Assembly: GCA_016110215.1 (NCBI GenBank)
Contig: JADWQD010000005.1
Location: 1,054,001 to 1,118,000, forward strand
DNA: 64,000 nucleotides
Reading direction: 5' to 3'
Source of the DNA: Capronia americana
Taxonomy: Eukaryota; Ascomycota; Eurotiomycetes; Chaetothyriales; Herpotrichiellaceae
Notes under the pieces: generated by a model
What the model saw: the letters and a program-made list of their open reading frames with translations, nothing else
Database searches by the model: none
What the model was told of the DNA's origin: nothing
Translations under genes and position numbers: made by a program
Part shown: positions 1 to 12,122 of the stretch, piece after piece
Position numbering within the stretch: the stretch's first letter is position 1
Layout: the number at the start of each line of letters is the position of its first letter

Positions 1-235
1 ACGATTACATCGCGAATGTACTTAAAGTTGCTTGGCTGGATAAGCAATCCAAGTCCGGCCTCGAGATTGCCGGAGAACTGTATCCCATAATAGCCTGCGC
101 TGGATCCACTCCGCATCTCACATGAACTCAACTCCTCGGAATACAGCCGGGCAAGAGGCGTACAGGACAGCGCCTTCAAAGAAGGGATCTGTGTCGCTTA
201 TTACTCAGACCGCTGCTGTGTAAGTCAGTCCTTGC
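1..235 (-). other. Possible partial exon at the left edge
   Basis: The minus strand has an open frame from about 205 down to base 1 with a coherent, Cys-containing, Gly-rich translation that includes SSAGYYGIQFSGN. It is preceded by two in-frame TAA codons, so it would be an internal or terminal exon of a gene continuing left of the window. No family is recognised and no start is visible. The remaining bases up to the monooxygenase start at 388 show nothing else. Confidence 0.25.
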
Positions 236-387
236 TTACGGAGGGTTCGCCGCTTCAGGCCAAAACCACCAGGGCAATCTCAGATGTCACATTTTGGTAT
301 AACACAGAGTCCCGACTCAAATATGGCATGGACGCAGCATATCTTTGAGCTGTACCATCTCCAATCGCACCAGGGTAGCAGTACAGC

Positions 388-1820
388 ATGGCTTCAGAGA
401 AAAGTAGATTGAGTCTGGATGTTGTGGTCGTGGGCGGAGGGATTGGTGGCTTGTCAGCGGCCATAAGTCTGGCTCAAAAAGGACACAAGGTGAGGGTGTT
501 GGAAGGCTCAAAAAGTCTCAATGAGTTCGGAGCGGGAATTCAAGTGACCCCGAATGCGACGAGAGTCCTTTCGGTATTTGGCGTGCTGCCGGCGCTGGAG
601 AAGGTCGCGCACCGTCCAAAGTTCTCATTCATCAGGAGATATAGCACGGGGGAAGTGCTGTTGCAGATGCATCCAAACCCCGACCCAAAGGACTCTACTT
701 ATGGCTTTCCGTACGTTCCCGTCTTACTTGATGAGGCGCTCACTCATGGTTCGAGAGTAGACATTTCCAGTTTCACCGTCCGGACCTCCAACGCGTTCTG
801 GCAGAACACATGAGTGGACTGGGGGTCATGATCAGCTTTGGCTCTCGTGTTGCTCGGTTAGACTGCGAAGTGGGCAGACTTTGGATGGAGGACGGCAGTT
901 GCATAACAGGAGATTTGATTGTCTGTGCCGATGGTTAGAACCTGCAGTGACGTCCGTGAAGTACGGATTGCTGACATTTGAAAGGCATCCGCTCTGCTAC
1001 GCGAGCATTCTTCCCTGGAAATGAAGCAGTAGCTCCGAAGGCGTTTGATGAATTTGCTTACCGAGCCGTTGTCTCTGCTCATGCAATGGGGCTGGATCCT
1101 GACACTGCTGAGCTGCATGCATCAGGCAATACTCAGATATGGTGTGCCCCAGGACGAGGTGTGGTGGCGTATCCTGTGGCGAGAGGAGCGCTCTTCAACA
1201 TTGCCGTCAGTGTTCCAAAAGGCAGCGGTGGGTTCGCTGGCAAATGGACCGACGCAGGGGATGTAGCAGAATTCCGCTCACTGTTCAGCGACTTCAATCC
1301 CTTGGTCCAAAAGATCGCCAGTCGAGTCGAGCGCTGCGCTCAATGGACGTTGGCAGAGATCCCTGAGTTAGCGACATGGACAGGTGGGAAAGCTGTTTTA
1401 CTCGGCGACGCCGCTCATGCCATGTCACCCATGGCGGCTCAAGGAGCAGCCATGGCAATCGAAGACGCGGCAGTTCTGGGAGAATGTCTCGACAGCCTCT
1501 CTGAGCTGGCGGCAGTACCAAATCTCTTGAAAAGATATGAGGCAATTCGACGTCCGCGGGCAGAGCGAGTGGTTGAGCTGGCACGACATAACGCGATAGC
1601 CTTAACTTTGCCGGACGGAAAAGAGCAGCAGGCAAGGGATGAGCGTTGGCAAGCGGCTTCTAGGGTGTTCGAGAATACAGTGGCTATGCGGGAGAAAATC
1701 GAGCCAGCAGCCAGATCAAGGCCAAAGCCGGATATGAATCAGAAATGGGGCCAACCCGGACTGATGATGTGGCTATATGGTTTCGACGCCATTGAGGATG
1801 CAAAGGCGCGCCAGGACTAA
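388..1820 (+). CDS. FAD-dependent monooxygenase (salicylate hydroxylase-like)
   Basis: Class A flavoprotein hydroxylase, expected to hydroxylate an aromatic or polyketide-like substrate with NAD(P)H and O2. Exons 388-710, 761-933 and 985-1820 give 443 aa. The introns are GTACGT..TAG (711-760) and GTTAGA..AAG (934-984, with a GCTGAC branch site). The Rossmann FAD motif VVVVGGGIGGLSAA lies near residues 12-25. The first splice restores the family pattern PHFQFHRPDL, equivalent to the usual P-H-x-x-x-H-R-x-D. The DG motif (CADGIRSATR) spans the second splice. The second FAD motif, LGDAAHAMSPMAAQGAAMA, lies in exon 3. Without splicing the frame stops at 813, so an unspliced model is wrong. Substrate is unknown and the neighbours give no pathway hint. 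Confidence 0.9.
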
Positions 1821-2644
1821 CTCGGTTCAAGTGGGAGGTTGCTGCACGGCGCGTTCACGACGGAGTCCTCACTGATATACGCCGATAATGTTGCTTCTCA
1901 CCCTTCAGCGGAGATGTGTAATCATGATCGTGCCATTCGGATCGGGTCCAGCAAATGAGCGGCTGGTCGGAAACCCCATTCAGCTAGCTAGTGTCAGTTG
2001 TAGAGGATTGTCTGTGGCAGCCCTCCGAGGTCAGGTACATCCGGGCCAAGAGGTCTTCATCTCTTCTTTGCTCAGTGTGGTTAGCATCCAGTCCAGTAGG
2101 ATGTGTGCCGCTCGAAGCACACCACAGCCATGAGTACAGTCAATCCGGGCGATGGTTGACAGAGTGGTAGAGAGGTGTATAATCCCCGATCATTATGTCT
2201 CTGAAGTTCTATGACACGGTCATACAAAGCGTTCCTCAGGGCTGTGGTGCTCGAGGGCAAGTGACTAGAAACAGACTCAACGATGAGTTCAGATGCGGTG
2301 GGCAGTAGCCTAGGATGTGTGGCGCACATGGAGTTGGTCATCGCAGCCTTTCCTCTACCACTAGGTGTCGGTGCACTGAGCTCGCCGGAAGGATTGCATA
2401 GGATTATTGTACACTCTAGTCCGAGAAGGAGGATTGAAGAAAGGCTGGTGAGTTGGTCACTGGTTTCACCTCCACGCCATTTTTGTCTGACCCATACAAT
2501 ACGGAGCAGCACTCCGCACGTGAAGCGCAATCACTCAACGCGTCGCGGGGTCTTTTTCCTAGAAGTCGCGTCACTCTCATTGATATCCTATTGACCGCGC
2601 TGTGGACATCAACTCACACAACCACTATCGCACCAACCTCTGCT
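1821..2644. other. Intergenic, presumed promoter of the polymerase delta subunit gene
   Basis: About 0.8 kb between two plus-strand genes. The small ORFs on both strands have no recognisable domains. The downstream open frame extends 5' of the chosen start at 2645, but that extension lacks family similarity. Nothing else is seen. Confidence 0.6.
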
Positions 2645-4192
2645 ATGGATCACGGCTTCAAAGAATACATGCTGACCGAGGTCCTGTCGGAGCAACGCAC
2701 AATATCATATCGCAACGTGTCGCGCGTCTTCAAGGTCCATGTAAATGCAGCGAAGTGCATGCTCTACGAGTTTTACGAATTGCAGAATGGCAAGAAGCCG
2801 GGCTCGATATACGCCACGTATCTTCTTTCTGGGATCAAGAAGAGACCACCTCTCGCTGTTACAAGCAATGGCACCACCAACGGGCACGGACGTCACTTCG
2901 ACCCAGACGAACACATTCCCTCAAGCCCTCCACCTTTCACGAGCTCAATGCTGGAGCCCAGCCAGCAGAGCAGTTCAGCGGAGGAAGAAGAGGCAAAACA
3001 AGTCCCCGTACGGACTATCACGCTTGTGAAAGAGGACGCGTTGGAAGCGTTGAAAGAACAATACGAGAGCATTACATCCATACACATCTACAGCTTGTCG
3101 CCCGCGCGCATCCAAGACCTTTCCACATTGACAGATATTGGCCGAGACTTGTTCAGCGATGTATTCATCAAAGAAGATCCCCTCCAGCACAACAAAAACT
3201 ACGGTGTGATTCAGAACCCAGACGTCCGACGGCGCAAAGGCAAGAGGCCAGTCATTGCTTCTGGACCGGCATCGAAATTCCAGCCCGTCAAAGAGGAGCC
3301 CAAAAAGGTATTTGCCGCTCAGAGCAAGCCAGCCCAAAAATCAGGACCACCAGTCGGAAGCGCAAAGGCCGAAGAACCATCCCGGCCCTCATCCCGCGAC
3401 AGCACCTCCACAACGACATCCTCCAAGCCCTCCAAACAACCCGCTCTGAAACGAGATTCCTCGGACCTCTTCAAAGCCTTCGCAAAGCAAGGTCAGAAGA
3501 AGTCAACACCCACCACCACGTCGAAGGTCGCCCCCCAAGACGCCGCAATGAAGGGTGCCGAAGATGACGAAGGCGAATCCGAAGATGAAGCCCTCTTCCT
3601 CGACACAAACACGCGGAAACCCGCAAGCAGCTCCAAAAAGCGACCCAGCGATGTGAAAAAGGAGAAAGAAGATCGAGCAGCGAAACTGCGTAAGCTGATG
3701 GATTCGGACGACGAGGAAGTAGCTGCGGTGCCGAAGGTTGAGAAAGCGGCCGGTCTAGAGAACGATGAGCCTGTCGCCGCTCACAGAGGCACCGACGCAG
3801 ACGTGCCGTCGAAAGACGGCGAAGATGAGCAGATTGCTTGGTCAGAAAGTGATGGCGAGAAGAAACCGTCCACCCAGGAGAAGGTCGAGGGGCCGAAGCG
3901 ACGACGTGGGAAACGCAAGGTCATGAAGAAACGCACGACCAAGGACGAAGACGGGTATCTCGTCACAAAGGAGGAAGCCGTGTGGGAGAGTTTCAGTGAG
4001 GACGAACCGGAGCCGGCCCCGACGAGGAAAGGGATGCCGAAGAGTTCATTCGAGATGGCCAAGACACAGTCTCAGAGTCATAGCCAGAGTTCGAATCACA
4101 GTCAAAGTCAAAGTCAGGGGAAGGCGGGCGCGAAGAAGAAGGCGTCTGGAGGCGGCAATATCATGAGTTTCTTCGGAAAGAAGAGCGCATAA
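2645..4192 (+). CDS. cdc27: DNA polymerase delta subunit 3 (Cdc27/POLD3-like)
   Basis: Accessory subunit that links polymerase delta to PCNA in nuclear DNA replication. It is a single exon of 515 aa. The N-terminus (ATG at 2645) matches the family: MDHGFKEYMLTEVLSEQRTI, followed by a Tyr/Val/Lys-rich winged-helix region and a KKPGSIYATYLLSG segment. The rest is long, charged and disordered: Lys/Glu-rich, acidic SDDEE and GESEDEA patches, and a SQSHSQSSNHSQSQ run. The extreme C-terminus GGGNIMSFFGKKSA is a PIP-box-like PCNA-binding motif in which the usual Gln is replaced. The open frame starts upstream at 2453, but the earlier Met residues precede non-family sequence. No intron is needed. Confidence 0.92.
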   Translation: MDHGFKEYMLTEVLSEQRTISYRNVSRVFKVHVNAAKCMLYEFYELQNGKKPGSIYATYLLSGIKKRPPLAVTSNGTTNGHGRHFDPDEHIPSSPPPFTSSMLEPSQQSSSAEEEEAKQVPVRTITLVKEDALEALKEQYESITSIHIYSLSPARIQDLSTLTDIGRDLFSDVFIKEDPLQHNKNYGVIQNPDVRRRKGKRPVIASGPASKFQPVKEEPKKVFAAQSKPAQKSGPPVGSAKAEEPSRPSSRDSTSTTTSSKPSKQPALKRDSSDLFKAFAKQGQKKSTPTTTSKVAPQDAAMKGAEDDEGESEDEALFLDTNTRKPASSSKKRPSDVKKEKEDRAAKLRKLMDSDDEEVAAVPKVEKAAGLENDEPVAAHRGTDADVPSKDGEDEQIAWSESDGEKKPSTQEKVEGPKRRRGKRKVMKKRTTKDEDGYLVTKEEAVWESFSEDEPEPAPTRKGMPKSSFEMAKTQSQSHSQSSNHSQSQSQGKAGAKKKASGGGNIMSFFGKKSA

Positions 4193-5209
4193 GTTGTGGT
4201 GCATCAAGAAGGGGAAGAAGTTTGTAATGAATTGCATAGGAACGCATAGCAGAGCATCAGGATAGCGGCAATAGGCATGTGGCATGCGGCATGCGGCATG
4301 CGGCATGTATGCACCATCTGGCAGGGCTCCAAATCTCGCACTGATTGTAGTTGCCCTTTTCGCTCCCTCGTTCTTCCCGACACGAAACGACACGACACGA
4401 CATGGCAGGACGGGCCAAACAAACGCCAGCGATGGACCTCGACTCGCCATGGCATGGACTGTATGTACAGAGGAGAGGGGTAAGGAGCAAGGAGGACATG
4501 GCCCGGTCAGTTCGAGTTCGGAGACCAATCAATTAATCAATCATGCGTTTGATCAGACGGATCGGATGTGGACGGGCGTGCATTTTAAATTGTTATTATT
4601 CGCCTGTAGAGCGACTACTATGCGATGCGATGCGATGCGTCCTCCTTCGACGCTGCACTGCGCTGGATGGATTCAAAAGGTTTCTGAATTCGGGTTCTGG
4701 GTTCTGTTGTCTGTTGTCTGTGAATATATAATCGGAAGAGGATAATATACTGTAGATATTGTTGTGGCCGTCGCATCATGGCGCAGTCACAGTCGCAGTC
4801 GCAACCGCAGTCGCAGTCCCTTAGGAGGCATTAAATCCTGTGGGGGATGTAAAGCGTGAAATACTGTAGGATAGAAGCGACAAGATAGGATAATCTTCAT
4901 GAACAAAATTTTGTGGGATATCTATCGGTCTCGTCTCTCTTCCTCGCATATCCTAACCTCCTCGCCTTTAAAAACGTGAGTTAAGACTTGAAAACAATGC
5001 GCGTTACTGTGGAAGTTTCCAAACCGCAGCAGAAAAGGTTGACTGACAGCCCATCCGATGCGCTTCGCCTTGTGGATCCTCCCTTACTGTGGCCATTCTG
5101 ACAGGCAGGTTAATAGCCAGTCGCCCGATATGAACATCGCCGCCACGCCATACTCTTTGATAGTTCTAGCACCAGCCGGTCGGTGTCTCCAGGGATCGGA
5201 TTGCCGGGC
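4193..5209. other. Intergenic with simple repeats
   Basis: Gene-free kilobase between Cdc27 (plus) and the 3' end of the hydrolase-CHAT gene (minus). It contains low-complexity arrays: a 7-bp GGCATGC-type array around 4275-4312, an ACGAC array around 4380-4402, GCGAT repeats around 4622-4640, and a CAGTCG-type hexamer array around 4784-4820. The ORFs across it are repeat-driven and not credible. Confidence 0.6.
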
Positions 5210-8200
5210 TTAGACTGGCGTCGGGTCGATCTGAGTATCCCCATCACAGTGGATGACGTAGAATAGTCCAAGCGGGTTATGGTATTTGTCCAGAAACTCG
5301 CGCCGCAGCTCGAGAAACGCTTCGCCGAGCGGCTGGCCGTTGAAAAGGCGGGTGAAGAGGCGCTTGGCCCACCTCCTCGCAAACAGCGCCGGGATCTCGC
5401 ACTCGGTGCCAATCACGCCGCGCGCACCTTTGCCCATGAAGTAGGGCACAAAGCCGTCATAGAACTGTGGAGACATCTGCGAAGACTTGCAGGCGTTGAT
5501 GAAGACGAGTGGATGGCCTCCCAGAAGGTCTTGGATTGGAGCATCCGCCTCAAGCTCACTGAGGGTGATGCTTTTGTCGGAGAGCTCGAGAGAAGCGCCA
5601 CCAGGCCCCACTGACCGATCGAGACCTCCAGCAGTGGCATGACAATAGAAGTAGAGGATCTGATCGTTGGTGTCCCTCTTTTTCATTGCCTTCAAAACGT
5701 GACGGCATTTCCGGCGTATTTTGACCCTCACGCGGCTGTTCACCTCTTTGTTCTGCCACCAGGTCAGTTGTGAGGAAACGTGTTTCACATACATATTATC
5801 GATTCTGTCATTGACATTCACCCCAACGAAAAGGTTTGGTATGCTTGGGATGGTGCAAGTTAGATTGTCCACCGGTTCAGGGCTGTTGAGGGTCTTCTGG
5901 TCAATCATGTGTCGCATGCCGATGAAGTTGTCCCAGCGTAGCCTTGTCTGGTCCGAGACGTCACCAACGTAGAGAGACGCCCACGGAATGGGAGCACCCT
6001 GGGCGACTATCTTGAGCTTGTATGTATTGCTCGTGTTGCTCAGCTCCTGGCGAAGTTTGTTGCCAATCCTCTTCGAGTCTTGGCCCGAATTGCTGGCGAA
6101 GAAGATCTTCTGGAATAGCTGGTGACCAGCTTTTGCCATGATTTTCAGCGCAAAGGCCTCGTCCATTGTCTCGATCTTGAGCCTCTTTTGGAAAACAAGG
6201 GTTTCGTTTCGCTTGAAATTGAGGACCTTCAACATCTCGTCATGCGCCACTTCGACGGCATGGGCCAACTCTCCCGGCGTGATCTGAAGCCTCGCTTTAG
6301 CTGAGAAGGAGGTTACCACCAGGCATTCATAGGACTGATGAACCGGTTCTATTATGATGGACATGTCCCGCGACTTCAAGGACGCTGTCGAAGAACTTAG
6401 CCTTCCCTTAACCTCTACCACGGCCTCTTGGGGGGTTTCGCTGTTGACATCGAAGGTGTATTTAATCTGCTGGATGAAGTTGCGCTCCTTCAGGACAGTT
6501 GCTTTAAGCTTCGATGACCCTGGTCTCTTCGGCGATATGTCAAAGAACGCCTTGCCGACCGAGCTGCCCCAGCGAGGCAACTGCAATTCCTTGATATTTT
6601 CCTTGATGACGAAGTCATTGCTATCGATTAGGACCGTGAGCGTGACTTCGTCCGTCCCAACTTCGGGAAAGACACCTCTGTCGTAGAAAGGGGCGACGAT
6701 AGACATGCTCGGCTGCGGTCCGTCGATGTCGATGGCCAGCCTGTACCAATAGTTAACCCGTAAGACTGGACGGGTTTCGTGCTCTCCCTCGATTTTGGCT
6801 TTGATAAATCGTTCATGCGGTGCTGGTGTCCCCGGCAGGGCGGGTGATGAGTGTTCTGATGCATCGCGTGGAGTCGGCTCAACTAGAGATAGAAAGCAGA
6901 ATTTTGTGAGTCTCGGGTTAACGCTTCTACTACTTGGGGGGGAAACGCACTGGCCTTTCTTTTCCGCTCTGGCGCTACACTCCGCCATTGATCGGTTTTT
7001 GAGGTCGGCTGTTCGAGCACCCGAGTGTCAGCTTCTCCATGCAACTGCCATCAACTCGGAATGCATTGCATACCTGCGTGTGTGTCATCATATCTCTTTC
7101 ATCGAAGTCGTAATAACGCCCGACATTTATCCTCCTGGCTATTAGATCCGCCGAATCGCTTGAATCCTGTCGGCGCTTCCTTTTCGCTGGCTTGGGACCA
7201 AGTGAGGCGGGGGTGCGAAAATATCCTGAAGAACTTCGCTCATCCTCCCTGACTCCATTGTTTGCAATATCGCTACCACCCTCCAGCGACGTGAATGCTT
7301 CAGTTGGTAGATTGAGGGCGCTTGTCAGAAATCCTGCAACTTTCTCCCTCTCAGATGGTATAACGGCATCTAAGACATCATATAGGGTTTTCAGCAACGG
7401 TGGTCGCTTTGGTTGACTCGTCTCTTCGCCCTCGTCCCCGAATGAGTCTCCCTCTTCCTCCTCGCCCTCATCCCCGTAGAACGCCTCCTCGCCCCCCTCG
7501 CCCTCTTCTGCTTCCTCTGACTCCTCTTTTTCACCCTTGTCAGATAGTAACGCGGGAAATCTTTTCCTAGCGCTACCGCTACCGCGGATAACCGCCGAAT
7601 CAGTAAGTACTGCAGCCCAGAACGCGTGCGCCACTTCTGGATGGGTGATGTCGCTGTGTGCGCCCGCGAAGCCACTGCCGTTCCGGATGACGTTGGTGGC
7701 ATCGAGGTTATAAACTCGGCCAGGCCGGAATGAATAGATATCCCTTTCCGGCTTCATTGACAAGTCGAGCACTCCCGGCAGGCCTTGTATGCCGAACGCC
7801 CCGATCGCCCCAAAACGTGGATATTGGGATGAGCCCAGCAACTCTTGTCCATATAACCTCGCTCCCAACGGGTAGAAGACGCGCAGCGCAGTGTCGGCAG
7901 TAGAGTGCGTGGTCAAGATCGGGCCGCGTACCAGACTTTTGTCCACGATGTGGTGAAAATAGCCCGGCACTCCCTGCTCCTCGACAATTCGTTTTGCGTA
8001 TGACCATAGCGACAACGCGCCTTGCACTAAGAACAGCGAGTGGACAGGTTTCGCAGGAGGGACACCCTTGCCCGGGGAGCCTGCGACCATGGCAGACACA
8101 ACAATGCAGCCAAAACTATGACCCATCAAATGAAAGCGGGCAAGCGGTGCTGCATCCTGGAGACCGCGCAGAAGTTCGTTGCCGCCAGCTTCCCCAAAGA

Positions 8201-8978
8201 CAAGCGCCCTCTTTTTCATTGTCCGGAACGAGAGCTGGCGCAGAGGTGACATCAAAATGTCCCTGGTGCGACCCAGCATGCTCGTGCCCAACAACGAAGA
8301 TTCCGACGGCCGTGGGGGAAATGCGGCCTGTGCTATTTTGGCTTCGTCGATGATGCCCTGCGGATCGAAGGGCTGCTTCTCCGCGCCAGGGCAGTCGCTC
8401 GGATCGCACGTCTTCAGTTCAGACTCGGCGAGGAGCGTTTCGTAGGCTTTTCGCACCTCGTCCGGTAGCGTATTGGTCCCGTCCGCCTCACGTGCCGATT
8501 GGATGATGGTGCGTAGGGCAAAGCGGGCCTCCTTTGTGTTTGTCGTAATCTCTGCATAGGCATCAATCTCGTCCTCGAGGGACAGACCCCCCTCATTCGA
8601 CAGCAACCCTGTCACACCTGTTGGAAGGTTCTCGTCCCCCCAGACCAGGCTTGGCCAGTGAAGTCCGACAATCAAAGGTTTGAAGCCGTCGATCTTAGTC
8701 GCGGCTAGCTCGCAATCCCGTTTCGCTTCTGCCATGACTCGAATCCAATCTTTGTACTGATTGGCGGCTCGGGGGACGTCGCCTTTCCACCCATGGCTAA
8801 AGATGAAGATGTCGGTGAATGGCGGCTCAGCTTTGGCTAGGAGTTGCTTCACTGTGAGGCTTAAAAGCTCGCCATCCGAGTCTCGCCGTTCAACGCCCTG
8901 TTTATCAAAGGCGATGAAGTAGTATTTTGTGAGATTGGGGACATCGCGTTCGACGGCGGAGGCTTTGAAGATAGGCAT
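5210..8978 (-). CDS. Alpha/beta hydrolase-CHAT fusion protein
   Basis: One spliced gene encoding 1211 aa: exons 8978-7074, 7008-6951 and 6882-5210. The introns are GTATGC..CAG (65 bp, GCTGAC branch) and GTGCGT..TAG (68 bp). Phases 0 and 1 match exactly, and total length is a multiple of three. Residues about 1-470 are an alpha/beta hydrolase: FIFSHGWKGD near 58-67, nucleophile elbow GHSFG with Ser about 288, candidate Asp about 362 and His about 441. An acidic Glu/Gly-rich linker follows (about 481-520), then a basic KRKRRQ patch. The C-terminal 150 residues are a CHAT caspase-like domain with catalytic His about 1069 (FYCHA) and Cys about 1119 (FINAC). The middle (about 660-1050) looks beta-rich and ends in PWASLYVGD, a usual lead-in to CHAT. 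There is no NTPase or TPR. A role in regulated proteolysis or cell death is inferred from the domains. Confidence 0.85.
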
Positions 8979-10045
8979 GACAAAAGTGTGATGTGACGTT
9001 GATATTGTCAGGAAGAGAAGCAGTGGCGTGGGAGAGAGACGTTGGCGGGGGAAGATATCCAGTCACGCCAGTTCTGCGAGCTTGCGCATTGTTGTGGCGC
9101 TACCACCTGGATCACCAATCTCGTCAATCGTAGGCAACAGGGTGTCTCGCCAATCGGCGGGCCTGGATATTTTATTGCAGCCAGATATTATTGATGTTTC
9201 GACACACAATCTCCTTATGGTTGGGCGTTCAAGCGGCATGTCTGCTACCTTAGAGTGGCCTCCCTCGAATGCCTCCGATAGCGCATGGCTACAGATTACC
9301 CCCTAAGCATTAGCATCGGCTGCGCAGTCATGAGTCCGGGTTTCCGCTAAGCCGAACCAACGGACCCTCAGGAAAGTTACTCCATGGAGAGCGAAAGTGG
9401 TCAAGCAAGCTTGTTTTGAAGGGTACGAAATAGACAGTGCCCTGCACAGACCAGGGTCAGCGAGTGATAGGATAAATGGCTGACTTCATGGGGAAAGTAT
9501 CAGTAGGTCATAGATCAGGCAGCACAAGGCTGCAGTAACGGCTTCAAAGCCTGGGCCTGTCCCAGTCACATTTGCTCGTCTCTACATCCATTCATCCTCG
9601 AAATTCGAAACCTCTTCGATTCGTGAGAATGCGTCAAATGCAACGTGAAATTAATAATTAATACGTCTTTTTAATAGGTGCGGACCGCGCCCGCCACGAA
9701 TTGGAACATAAAGGGCATAAAACTCGACTGAGTAAGAATCGAAACTTTCACGAACTAGATCGTTACAGTGTTCTGTTGATAGTACTGTGTATCTTGATCC
9801 TGCTGGGAGAGAAGAGCACTCGACGTTGAAAATTAATTTGGCGCGGAAAAAGTCGCGGGGGAAGTTCGGGCCGCTGGCCGGGGTGGAACCTTAGGAGGAG
9901 ACCCATTGCCGCAACTTGTGGCGCTTACTACTCGAAGTCAAAACGATCTGAAGGGTCATGATATTACTTATCCTAGTGTACCCTTAATCGTTCAATGAAA
10001 CTTAGCACCAACCTAAGCATAAACACATGCACCCATCCACATCAA
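8979..10045. other. Intergenic, promoter side of the hydrolase-CHAT gene
   Basis: About 1.07 kb between the hydrolase-CHAT start and the 3' end of the P450. The only sizeable ORF (plus, 9028-9306) is not recognisable. A short AT-rich patch lies near 9640-9680. No repeat or RNA gene was recognised. Confidence 0.5.
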
Positions 10046-11715
10046 TTACCTCACAATGACTCTCAAGCCCTTCGAGCCACGCCTGGGCTGCGGATTGAAA
10101 AAGTCATGCGCAACATCGATATCATCCCGCGTGGTCTCGTAGAGATCGAAATCAAAATTGCGAAACAGAGCCGCCAGCGCGAGATAGATCTCGGCCTCGG
10201 CGAGGTGGCGGCCCAGACAGCCGCGCGTGCCTTTACTAAAGTTGACGAGGTATTTCTCCAACCGGGTGCGCGAGGCCGGGTTCAGCCACCGGTCTGGCTT
10301 GAACGCCTTGGGGTCGGGGAAGTATTTCTCGTTTTCGTGCATGAAGATGGCGGTCATGCTGACGGGCGTGCCGGCGGGGATGACGATGGTGTCGTGGAAC
10401 ACGAGCGGTTCATGCGGCGAGACGCGCTGCAGGCGGTGCGCGACGCCGTACGAGATCCGGTAGCCCTCGAAGATCACGGCCGTGAGGTAGGGCAGGCGTT
10501 CGAGTTTTTGCCACGACGGGAGTTTGCCGTCTGGCATGGCTTGTTTGAGCTCGGCCTTGAGCTTGGCCAGAACGTCAGGGTTGGCGATGATATGGTATGC
10601 CGTCGTGTTCAGGTAGTGACTTGTTGTCACTATGCCGGCTCCGACTACAGACTGGCCTTCCTCGACTAGGTGCTGGAGCGTCTTTTCTTCGGGAGGCAGC
10701 TCGCTGGTGTGGATGAGCTCGTGGAATATCGTGGGGTGGCTTTGGCTTTTGGTGCTCGCGCCGTCTTTGTCTGCCATGATTTGCGAGACCTGTTGAGTCA
10801 GGCTCTGCACGAAAACGTTCCTCGTTAGTAGGTGTTAAATTCTCCTGCGCAGAGGGGGCCCTGGTACGAACAATTTGAAAGTTGATCATGCGCATAACAT
10901 GTGGGTTCATCCGTTCGACAAGCCACAATGGGATCAGTCTCATGACGGGCAGTAGCCAGGGGAATTGCTTGTTGACATGACTCTGCACGGAGAGGGAATC
11001 GACTGCTTCGACCCACTGGGGTGCAAAGTCCGGTTCGTCCAGGCAATTGTAGCAATTGGCAAATGAATACTCGGTGACGACGTCCATTGTCAACCCTGCA
11101 AAGGCGAAACGGAGATTGACCGGCTCCTTGGTCTGCCGGAAGCCCTCCAACCGTGCACAGAGCTTCTCGACGGCCGACGTGATCGTAGGTTCGAGTTGCG
11201 CCACAGCCTTTTTCGAGAAGAACGGATTCAGTGGCGCACGTCGCATCCGATGCAAATGATATGGCACGCTACTGAAATGAGACGACGAGTTCCCAAACAT
11301 GGATGCCGACCAAGCCCACTTGTCGCGCGGCTTTGTTGGACCCGTGTAAACTTCATCATAGAATTCGGGATCGTCAATGTGAAGTTCATAGGGATTGATG
11401 CGTACGATCGGGCCTGGGATGAATAAGGTGAGCACCGTATGAAATATTCGCTCATACCGCCGTTTGTCACTGACCGTATTTGTCATGCAATTCACGTATC
11501 TTCCACGTGTATCTCCCTTCTTTGATGACATCGTAATAGAATTCATACCACAGCGTCAGAGCGGCGAGTCGAGGTCCCGGGAATTTGGAAAGCGGACTGA
11601 AATATAGGCGATAGATCCCCAGCCCGACAATATACGCAACCCAAATGCCTAACGCAATGCCTAGAGCTCGCGCGGTGAACGACCACAGCCAAGTAAGGGG
11701 AGACATGGTTGACAA
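10046..11715 (-). CDS. Cytochrome P450 (trichodiene oxygenase-like)
   Basis: Microsomal P450 of 513 aa. Exons: 11715-11475, 11413-10872 and 10804-10046. Intron 1 is GTCAGT..CAG (61 bp); intron 2 is GTTCGT..CAG (67 bp) with a perfect TACTAAC branch site. It has an N-terminal membrane anchor (about residues 12-35) followed by the proline-rich hinge FPGPRLAALT. The I-helix region is GAGIVTTSHY, in place of the usual AGTDTT-type motif. The ExxR region follows the K-helix, then FKPDRWLN and the heme loop FSKGTRGCLGRHLA. The overall pattern resembles the trichodiene-oxygenase-like fungal P450s. It is co-oriented with the methyltransferase about 0.4 kb upstream, so the two may serve one small pathway; that link is inference. 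Confidence 0.9.
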
Positions 11716-12122
11716 GGTGCATCTGTATCCAATGTAAAAGTCACCAAATGTACCTGGGGAGCAGTGGCACGGGAGACACGATAAGGTTCAGCGGGGAAAG
11801 TAATCTTTTATCGAAGGGAATCCAGTGGAGCCGCTCACAAAAGCCGAGCCCACGCGCGCAGCACAGCGGCGGAGACAGCGCACTTATAGTGGAGAGCTGC
11901 AGAGGAGGAAGCCCCCCGGACAGGAAGCTGGATAGCACCTAGTCAGTCCAGTCAAGATTCGCTGGGTAGCCGCTCGCTCCTTCATGCCGCCTCTAATGCA
12001 GTAGGTATACCGCGCGGTGCCTCCAGGCGTGGGAATCGTGACTCCGAAGTCTCTCTCGGACGCAGATGAACGCCCATTATCACGAACATTCGATGCGAGT
12101 GACGGAAATTATATACATACAG
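11716..12122. other. Intergenic between methyltransferase and P450
   Basis: About 400 bp holding the 3' end of the methyltransferase and the promoter of the P450, both minus-strand genes. No motif was recognised. Confidence 0.5.

Noticed and set aside
388..813. Monooxygenase truncated at 813
   Set aside because: Removing the 50-bp intron 711-760 restores the conserved P-H-x-x-x-H-R-x-D segment and the frame continues to 1820.
4263..4820. CRISPR-like or regulatory arrays
   Set aside because: Units are 5-7 bp simple repeats without spacers; ordinary fungal microsatellite DNA.
5210..8978. Two separate genes: a hydrolase ending at 6975 and a CHAT protein starting at 6988
   Set aside because: The ORFs overlap in different frames. 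Two canonical introns with branch sites join them in phase, and neither end at 6975/6988 looks like a natural terminus or start.
9995..10669. Plus-strand ORF of 224 aa
   Set aside because: It is the antisense shadow of the P450 third exon.
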